64,000 nucleotides of DNA, taken from positions 186,001 to 250,000 of the forward strand of contig BTPP01000013.1 of NCBI GenBank assembly GCA_037102815.1. The letters are read 5' to 3'. Made by a program: the position numbers and the translations under genes. Each line of letters begins with the position of its first letter. Positions within the stretch are counted from its first letter, which is position 1. The stretch comes from Neurospora intermedia (taxonomy: Eukaryota > Ascomycota > Sordariomycetes > Sordariales > Sordariaceae). This document shows positions 55,940-64,000 of the stretch, one piece after another. The notes beneath the pieces are model-generated. The model was not told the origin of the DNA, made no database searches, and worked only from the letters and a program-made list of their open reading frames with translations.

Positions 55940-57647
55940 ATGGATCAACTGCCACAAGAGATAACCGACTCAATCGTCGAAGCCTTTGTTCAAGATCTTG
56001 AAAAGGCAGCCCCCACGAGATTGAGCGAATATAGTACAGTCTCCAAGGGTTGGCGGCGTGCTATAGAACGGCGACTTTTCACCAAGATTGATGGTATTGC
56101 CTCTGGCTCGTTCCAGCTGTCTCTCTTCAAAAACATCCTGGCAGGAGAAGGCAACAAGCACCGTCGGGATTCGCTCAGGAGCTTCACTTATACAACCTAT
56201 CTCGCATTTCGAGGCCAACAGGACATGGTGGACTTTGTTCGCGAGAGCCAACTTAGACTTCTGGATGAGTTCAACCAGCTGTTCACTGTCATTAACGACA
56301 TATGGGTAAGCAGTCCGCAACCCTTCCGTCTTGATTCCTTACTTCGTATACCTCTCTTTGCTGTCGCCAAGTTATGCCGTCTAACGATACATGTAGCCAA
56401 CCGACCAGGGAACGAACAGTACCTCTCCACAGCCACTGGCGCTAACCGTCAGTATCGTCGGAATCGGACACTGGAAATCTGAGTACGATGAGAGTACCTT
56501 CACATCTCCACAAGCGGCAACAAGCCTTCCACTCACTCCGGCGATTACCTCCCTCGAAATCGTTTTCGATCAGGCATGGAACAAGGGGCGCCGCCCTCGG
56601 CGTTTCAAACAATCAGGCGGGGGCAACCAGGTACCGCACTCATGGATCTTGCAGCCCTTGATGGCCAAGTTGCCGTCGGTTGGCAAACTCTCGTATGAAA
56701 TGTTCAACTTCCTCGGGCAGGAACAATTTCGGGACCGTTTGTTCACAAGTACATAACAGCCCCGGTCTCATGGTGAGAAGTCGAGCTCTATTGTTGATCA
56801 TTTACTGACTTTACAAATTTCAGACACATTCCAACTCCTCGCGGGACCGTTAACTGCAAATTTGACCTAGCTATACCTCCACGTCGGTCCGTTTGGCCTC
56901 AATACCTTCAACCAACCTCCCAGCGAACTCTGGGCCTCCATGATGACTAGGAACAGCGACGAAGGCCACTACAGTCCCCGATTCAACGCAGCGTTAAGAC
57001 AACTTAGTCAACAGCTCAGTATCCTCCACGTCTCCGGGCTGTTTGCAGTCCACCCTGACCTCTTCTACCCCAAGGAGCTTGAACGCCAAGCACCACCATT
57101 CTGGCCACGCCTTCGCGAAGTCAAGATCGAGTCGACGCTCTACACAGACGGTGATAACTAGTTCCTATCACCATCAGGGCTTCGAGAGCAATCGGTCGGT
57201 CGCAGTTCCACAATCGATCGGTTTCTCTTACGAGAACCCCAGGAGCTCAACCACCTTGCTATCAGTCTGACGCGCGGTATGCTCTGCATGCCGAAGCTGG
57301 AGAGTGTCGAGATTGCCTTCCGGGTCGTGGTCGATTCCCAGAAGCTAGCAGTAGGGCTTTACGGAAGAGGGGATTACGATCTTCCTGGCCGGTGCGAGAG
57401 AATTAGGTATAAGAGGAAATGGCTTGCGGAGGCTCTTGAACATGAAGTGTTGGATAGCACTGGGGACAGTGTCGAGGGAGGTTCGGCCAGTGCTGCATAT
57501 TTCTATATTTGCTACCTTCTAAATGACGTCGAACTTTACGAGAATGATGTGCTCAGGTCGGCGATTTCAGACGAGGTGGAGGAGAATCTGGTGGAGTTGC
57601 GGCGTAGACTTAGGGGGGTTGGATTGTCTCGGTTCCCCTATCGGTGA
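55940..57647 (+). pseudogene. F-box-type gene with two in-frame TAG codons
   Basis: An intact-looking start, MDQLPQEITDSIVEAF, is the usual F-box opening. Exons 55,940-56,305, 56,397-56,748 and 56,824-57,647 keep phase with GT-AG introns at the same positions as in the neighbour at 57,991-59,790. In exon 3 the frame is stopped by TAG at 56,868-56,870 and TAG at 57,159-57,161, yet it stays homologous after both, to SRFPYR at the end. The second TAG aligns with Trp in the neighbour; a G-to-A change at TGG would give it. The N-terminal half could still be made as a shorter F-box protein. Such proteins act as SCF ubiquitin-ligase adaptors by family. Damage may come from RIP acting on this gene pair or leaking from the transposon 0.7 kb away. 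Confidence 0.7.
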
Positions 57648-57990
57648 ACAGGTTGTACAATGGGTTGTAGCTTCACTATCATGTACTCGTGTTCAATAGC
57701 TCGATTTGTGTCCTGTACTTCATGTACCCTAATTCAGGTTGTGCTGCCATCATACCAATATTTTTATTGATTACGTGCAGGTATCAGAGGTAGGAACTAA
57801 CAGGAAACACCCGTCTTGCTCGGCAGAGGTATACACGCTCAAGTTTTCAGCATCAGGCCAACATACACGCGTGCATTCATTCATCATTACATTTGATATT
57901 ACAGGAGCTCCAACAAGATCACAAGGCAGAGAAATGCAGCCAAGCAAAACCTTTATTGACGGCACAAGTTGAAATATGGGGTATCTGCAC

Positions 57991-59790
57991 CTACGTTCGC
58001 CTCCACTCCTCCAAGTTCGTCAACCCCTTAATCCTCTTGTGCAACTCATTCCAATTCTCCACCGCCTCCTCCGGAAACGGACTCCAGTACAATTGTCTGT
58101 TGTTCCCCGCGACAAACCAGTCATTAAACACCGCCAAAGTGCAAAACCTATAGCCCTCCGCCGGCTTCTCCGTGATCCCACCTCTCCACTGCTCCAGCTC
58201 TGTACGTTCGTTCTCCTCCCTCACGTACCGCACAAGTTGGTACGTCTTGCCAGGTACATATGCGTTGTTCCCCATTACCTGGCCGTTCCCAGTCCAGTTG
58301 CCGGTCATGTCCACGTCCTCGTCGTGCCAGTTGGGTTCGTCTGGACCAACCAGGAAATCCAGCGTGAGAAGCTGGAGACGGGGCATACTCAGCATGCCGT
58401 ATGAAAGCGCAGTCATGAGCTTGTTGAACTCAATGGTGGCTGAGTTCAGAGTCGCGTTGATAGTGAAGTCACGCTTCCATCTGCGTGGATACCCGAAGCG
58501 GTGCGGTGGGATAAGCCACCTGGAGCCGCACGGGGTGAGGAGGGTCGTAGTAACCCGGAGGACGCGGAGGCGAGGCCAGAATGGTTGGTTGCCATCGTCA
58601 TCGTCATTATTAGAGGTAGCTCTGTTGATGAAGAGGTCCGGACTGAGAGAGAAGAGGCCGTGGATGTGCAGCTCTTGGAGCTGTTGGGACAGAGTCCGGA
58701 GGACGGAGTTGAGGGAGTCGGTGGCGTGTGTACCTCTAGACATAGATGATGAGGGGTGAATCATTTTGTGTGAGAGGAAGGCTTGTACTTCCGCGGATAA
58801 GAAGTTGTTGGGGCCGAACCAGAGAGAGAGGTTTGAGAGGTGAGTAAAGGCGGGGCCACCGAGGGAGTTGCAGAGTTCTGTAGGGGGGAGGGCAGGGCGG
58901 TTAGTGACATGACTGCACGGTTCTCGGCGCTTTTGAACACTTTGTACTGTACATACCTCGCTGCATATTGGATCTCATTCGGCCTTGTCGGTACAGAATG
59001 AAGTTGAAGATCTCGTAGTCGACCTGTTGGGCTAACGGGAACTTGGCAAGGACGTTCATGATCCAGGCTGGAGGGACCTTCCTGCCACTTTCCAGGGCGG
59101 TGCCTGCATCCCGGGACTTTCGAGGCGCGAACGACTCATCCCGGGGAAGGAAGTCTCTCTGCAACTCCTCCTTGAAGTAGATGGCAAGAGAAGTGACTGC
59201 CGGACATGATGGCAGCTGGCTCAAGCTGCCTGGCTCCTGAGTGAACGTCGTCTGCTCATAGGGTAGCGCATCCCAGTTGTTGTAGCCAACGATGCTGACT
59301 ACGAGAAGAATGGACCGGGTGTGATCAACGGAGCGGTTGGAAGTTGGCTGGTGAGGATGTTTCGGTCAGCTCTACCTCACCTCGCTGACGACTGGAACCT
59401 GGGATGTTCCTGGACAAAGGCACTTACCCAAACTTCGTTGATGAAATTGATAAGGAGGTGAAACTCCTGCACAAGCTTCTGGTCCCTGATATGAGGAAAC
59501 TCCGCCGGGATGTCATCAGCCTTGATGAGGAAGTCAATCCTCTCAACAGAGGCGAGCCGATGGGGGTCTTTGCCGAGAAGATACTTGGCATCAGGAATGT
59601 CGTTGCATGACAACACTCCGAGTCGGCGAAAGGTCATCGCCTCGATAGTCCTCTGCCATGTCTTGGAGATCGTGGCAAACTCTGCCGGTCCTGGGCTTTC
59701 TTGGAAGTGGTCATACTTGCCACCGAATGCCAGGTACGGGAACAGATGGCCCGCGAGGCGGTCCATGACCTCTTGGGGAAGCTTGTCCAT
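57991..59790 (-). CDS. F-box-type protein, intact paralogue of the 55,940 gene
   Basis: Exons 59,790-59,428, 59,347-58,957 and 58,877-57,991 (introns 80 and 79 bp, GT-AG) give 546 residues. The N-terminus MDKLPQEVMDRLAGHLFPYL is F-box-like, with EFATISKTWQRTIEAMTFRRL completing it (about residues 1-57). The remainder has leucine-rich patterns such as LNSVLRTLSQQLQELHIHGLFSLSPDLF and FWPRLRVLRVTTTLL, in the way of fungal F-box/LRR-like proteins. It probably recruits a substrate to an SCF ubiquitin ligase; the substrate is unknown. It faces the damaged paralogue tail to tail with 343 bp between them. All splice phases agree with the paralogue. Confidence 0.85.
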
Positions 59791-60286
59791 AGCTGGGAGT
59801 GATGGACGCGTGAGGTTTGGTGCAGGTTGGCTTTAGGCTCTGGTGATGGGGCTCGAACCCTTGTGATGGATGGTGAGAGTTTGGAGATGAGGGTTTGAGG
59901 GTAGAGAGTGAAGGTGGGAGACTAGAGGATTATATAGACGTGGGAGTTGGGGCGGGAGAGTGAAGGTGGGAGAGCAAGACTGGGTGAGTGAGGAGCCCGA
60001 GAATGTGAGCCACAGCCACACAAGAGGGGTTTGCAAACGCGCACAGGCAGTGAGCTGAATCAGAAGAAGAGACGGAAGAAGGGAGAGGACCTGAAGTTGG
60101 AGCTAAGGCGGTGTGGCGCCTCGTGGTCTCCGGGGGGACAGGAGAGTGTAGAGAACTTCTCGCACCGCCACTTTTACTCAAGGGTACCGTTTTTCCAACT
60201 CGCCTACTTCGTTTTCAATACCTCAAATTATAAACTTGTTCAAAATTCCATCAATTTTTTCATTTATTTGGTCCGATCCCAGTCTT
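59791..60286. other. Upstream region of the F-box gene
   Basis: The DNA repeats GGGAGAGTGAAGGTGGGAGA-like words (59,905-59,980). No gene is supported. Confidence 0.5.
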
Positions 60287-60423
60287 CCCAAAACGTCATA
60301 TCCGCTCCCCAAAAGGCCATATCTAGCCCCCAGAAGCCCATATCTTTCTCCCAGAAGGCCTTTCAGAGCTCTCAAAAGCTCATATCTTTCTCTCAGTACT
60401 TGATTTAGAGCTCCCAAAAGGCG
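60287..60423. repeat. Tandem repeat of a 21-bp unit, six full copies plus a partial one
   Basis: Units of the type CCCAAAAGGCCATATCTTTCT follow each other at exactly 21 bp from 60,287, diverged at a few positions each, with a partial seventh (CCCAAAAGGCG). As 21 is a multiple of three the plus frame stays open, reading SSQK/SPQK-like heptads. No promoter or start makes a gene credible. Confidence 0.85.
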
Positions 60424-60822
60424 TTCTGTACTAAATTCGAAGAGAGAGACTTTAATAGGCTGAATAAATCTTCGGAAATCAAGATAATTATTGAACTTCT
60501 AAAAAGCCTAGGGGCTTTTCCTAACTTTATATTTAGGATGAAAGTACTTTACCAAACTTAAAGAAGGGAATTCCAAATCTAGACTTCTAGCTTTAATAAC
60601 AAGAATCATTCGCTAGTAGTAAGCTTACCTAGAGGTAAAAGTAGAAGTAATTAATAATCTTATTGGATATACTTTCTAAGAAAGTAGTAATTAAGTAGCT
60701 AGTGCGTAACTGTTGTTGGATAGCATTAAATAATTTTACGTAGGAAGTATAATTGAGTATTCTCACTATAAATAGAGGTAGGTAGGTAAATATACAAGGA
60801 AGGGTGCAAAGGTAAGTAAAGG
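60424..60822. other. Mildly AT-rich stretch, no gene
   Basis: Composition shifts toward AT, but without the extreme TAATAT bias of the RIP islands. It holds TACCTAGAGGTA (60,626-60,637) and AGAGGTAGGTAGGTA (60,774-60,788). Confidence 0.5.
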
Positions 60823-63800
60823 GTGTTAATGAACCTATTGCGCCACAGGGAGAGCCGGGGCACGTACCTCTACCTAGGTACATTGCGTCTCTCCCAGCTA
60901 GCCGTTTGCTCTACCGTCCGAAGCCTAGCATGGCAGGCTACCTTTTGCCAACGAGGGGGATTTGGCTGCCTCCCTCCCCGCCTTCCATCTTCTTGCCCAC
61001 TGGAAGGAATGAGTCAATGGGGTGAATGGAGATCAGGAGCCGGTTCCACTAAAGGAACACCAGGCCAGGCATCAAAGAGCTACCAGCGTGCCTGCCACTG
61101 ACTTCTCTCCACTCTCGTAATCATCTACGAGAAGAACACAAACACCCTGTGATTGTGAAGTTGGTACCTATTATGGTACAGGAACAATGAGTGTTTGACC
61201 CACGTGGCTCGTAGAGATTGCGCCCAAGTTCCTTTCCTTCCGTGAGGCAGGATGAAGTTTCACAGGACGGAGACAGGCGCTGGGGATGAAGGGGAATATT
61301 GTGAGCCCGGGGATGTATCGAGTTGGGGATAAGTGAGCAATATAAAGGATGAAAGTCTACAAGTCTGAGGAGGTTGTGATGATCTGACTACTAGACGACG
61401 GGGCAGGGAGTTTCTATTTAACGTGGTAGTTGTAGAACATATGACACTAAGATGACTATGACAGCTCTGTGGTTTCCAGTCAAGCTTATAGCCAGAGGTA
61501 CTGTATGCAGTCACAGCTTTGTTCCTGGCATGACCCGTGACGCATATGCTTGATATATGACCCATATATTCTGCTGGCACTTGTCATGCTTGCATTGCAG
61601 CATCACAGATGCAACTGTTGTGTGGTGTGATGATACCTGCAGAGTGCAGACTGCAGCGGGCATCCACTTGACCGAATCTGCCCCGCCAACTGCAGGAACA
61701 AGATTCTTGACACGGCGCGGCTTGAGGATCGCTGCTCCGCCAAACCTGGAAGTCTCCTGATGCCACAGTCCTTTTCCGGTACCTGTTTCAGGCTTGAACT
61801 GATCAAGATCTTCCCAAGGTCCCATCTCTTCTTCGCGTTCCATTCTCCAGTATGTCCAAACGTCTCCCAAGCCATGCTCGACCTGTTTTACTCCCTCGCC
61901 CCTCGCCCTCTTCCTTTCTGAACTTTGCTAACAGAAGGACAAGCAATCCAGGGAAGCATGGAAAACACAGTCAACGACCTTTTCCCAATCGAGATGAGTC
62001 CACTCGGATCACACAAGCAAATCTCAGAAGTCTGTGCATAGACACGACCATTCGATCGCTACGAGGAGTTACGAACGACACGAAATGCCAACTATGCCAT
62101 TTTCTTCTACTGGCTCTGAAAGACTGAGCACCTGGCACTTGCCATCTTCAAGCTCCATCTTCCAGATGATTTGCAGAATTGCGAGTGTCGGTGATGATCA
62201 CACAAGAAGAGGTTGCTCTACGACGAACTCGAGAATGAGCGCAAAACGACGAGTCACGAATTAGAATCACGGCTTTTACTACGAACCCGGAGTCATTTGA
62301 CCCCTAGTTACATGTAGACGCCGACCGACTGAGTAGAAAAAAGCTTGACAAGGACATGAAGGACGCTGGCAAGTTCCAACACACACGTAATTCCATGAAC
62401 GAACCGAAAAGATGGGCGATAGAACGACGTCAAGAACAAACGAATATTGAATGAGGAGATATCAATGACTCCCTGGTTGGGAAGGAAAACGACGAAAAGC
62501 CCGGCCTCATTCTGTGCCGTGTGTCAGAAGATAACAGCCATATTCTAAACAAAGAACCGAGAGCTTGGAGAAAATGGCAAGAGTCACGCAATCGAGATGA
62601 CGACACAGAGCAGGAGATCGGCAAGAGACAATAGGCTGCGAGGAGGGAAGAAGTGGCAAACTGCCGGCCGTTCAAAGGCCATACGCGGAAGAAATTTGAT
62701 CGAGAGGATTTGCAGAAAAACCGAAGCTTGTCGGCTCGGAGTTGGTACAACACAGATCTCTGGAAAGGTTCAGCTGGATTTTCTTCATTGGGGGAAAGAT
62801 GACAAAGACTTTCGGTGTTGAATCTGGGATTGAGACTGCATGTTGAAAGCAGCAAGAGCAGGGCCTGAGGGGAAGCATCGGAGTGGTTGTCTGGAGATCT
62901 GATGCAGTGGTGTTCTGCATCGCTGTGTTCGTGATTCCATCATTGGTTGGAGGAAAGCACTGGAGATGTGTGGTCAAGAAATGGAGACCAAAGGAAGGAA
63001 AGGCATGTACCAGTGTTGGGATATGGGTCGTGGATGAGAAGCCACCCGATGTGCTAAGTTGTTGAAGGGCAGTAGGGGAGTCTTCGATGCAGTAACTTGT
63101 TGGTAATGACTTCTGGAGGTGGCAGTAGGGTACCTGAAGCGTTCAAGGCACTGCATGGAGGAGAAGAAGACAAAAGGGAAGACAAATCCACTAATGCTGG
63201 CTTCTAAACATGTCATGGATGGGGAAGGTGTCGACTTGCTTGTAGTCCTGGACCGAGATGAGGGGGAATTGGAGTTGCGATGACTCGGAATTTGAATCGG
63301 TAGAGAGAGGCGACGTGAAGTAGAGGTACTAAAGAGTGGACGGGAAAGGGAAGTGAAGGAGCCCAGGTGGTTGGACATCTCCGACTTCCACTTGGAGCAT
63401 GCCCGGTATGGGCAGCGGGGAACTTCATTACATGCAGTGGATCGCAAAGGAACGGCGAAGCAAATGATGATGAGTGCGGCAAGGAGACCGAAGCTAAGAT
63501 GCTCTTGCATTGCAAAGTGGATGGAGGAGACTGGATCGAGAAAGTGCCTGCGTTCAGGAGTGGAAAGCGTGGATGCCTTGCCTTGATCAGATGGATAACC
63601 TGGGCTGATATTGGGCAAGGACGATACAGTTTTCGGCCAACATCACTCCAAGAGTCAGTCAATGTTCTGTCGTGCATGTGGAGATTTTTTGGTTTGGAGT
63701 AGTAAGAAGAAGGAGCGATCAAAAGGTATGGAGTGAGAGTGTGTCATGGGGTGCTTCCGTCGTTCTTCCGTCGAGGAAGTCACAACCTACTCCTTCTCCT

Positions 63801-64000
63801 CAACTCCTCCCCCAGGTCCATCCTGCCAATTATGGACAAATGGCCTCTGGAGATGACCGTCTCCAATCAGTGCTTTCTCTCCCGCTGCACCAACTTATTC
63901 CCCCCGGCTTTGGCACCTCTTACACTCGAAGCTCCAGTTGGAGATGAAACTCGACCAAAGAAGTTGTTGCTTGGACCTTCATATTGACAAAGTCACTTGG
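60823..64000. other. About 3.2 kb without a supported gene; possible gene start at the right edge
   Basis: Normal composition with several short frames. A minus-strand frame with a signal-peptide-like start, MQEHLSFGLLAALIIICFAVPL (from 63,510), runs into Ser/Pro-rich sequence without further features. At 63,832 a plus-strand MDKWPLEMTVSNQCFL opening resembles the start of the F-box genes in this window but stops after about 50 codons; with an intron it could begin a gene continuing past the window. Neither is called as a gene. Confidence 0.35.

Noticed and set aside
62974-63618. Minus-strand frame with a signal-peptide-like start
   Set aside because: After the hydrophobic start the sequence is Ser/Pro-rich and unstructured, with no cysteine pattern or homologue that I recognise; kept only as a note in the last region.

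Overview
The window looks like a filamentous ascomycete (Pezizomycotina), most likely a Sordariomycete with active repeat-induced point mutation (RIP). Two kinds of DNA alternate sharply. One is ordinary GC-balanced DNA carrying genes with short GT-AG introns and CTAAC-like branch sites. The other is very AT-rich DNA full of TAATATTA-like words and stop codons, in which decayed transposons can still be read. The species assignment is an inference.

Region 1 (1 to about 24,430) is a RIP-mutated island holding a nest of elements. A duplicated SNF2/Rad54-like helicase gene (relic 19,513-20,960) was entered by a Gypsy element (B; its 5' LTR is 19,255-19,512, its gag side 18,359-19,254, and more of it lies in 1-885). 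Element B was entered by a second Gypsy chromovirus (A, 886-18,358; 291-bp LTRs, GAGGT target duplication). Element A was in turn entered inside RNase H by a third chromovirus (C, 4,904-14,169; 340-bp LTRs, TATTA duplication) and inside RT by a 736-bp TIR element (14,788-15,523; TA duplication) that contains a tRNA-like stretch. A second tRNA-like, little-mutated unit lies at 21,215-21,540, and an unidentified RIP-mutated coding-like stretch with a 15-bp minisatellite at 22,040-23,690.

Region 2 (24,430-50,848) is euchromatic. In order it holds a Dip5-like amino acid permease (+), an alpha/beta hydrolase (+), a Zn(II)2Cys6 transcription factor (-) head to head with a HET-domain gene (+), a Myb/SANT-like protein with long low-complexity tracts (+), a single-pass membrane protein with a lectin/propeller-like ectodomain (+), a divergent pair of homologous secreted proteins (- and +), a multi-pass membrane protein of a fungal family (-), and a DUF7924-like PD-(D/E)XK protein (+).

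Region 3 (50,849-55,247) is a 4.4-kb Tc1/mariner-type element with about 75-bp TIRs and TA duplications. It is RIP-mutated and carries a DDE transposase relic (-) plus a second coding-like stretch (+).

Region 4 (55,250-64,000) holds two homologous F-box-type genes facing each other. The left one has two in-frame TAG codons and is probably a pseudogene; the right one is intact. After them come a 21-bp tandem repeat, a mildly AT-rich stretch, and about 3 kb in which I support no gene. HET, DUF7924 and F-box families, species-variable secreted genes and transposon islands together mark an accessory, fast-evolving chromosome segment. No operon-like or pathway cluster is evident.
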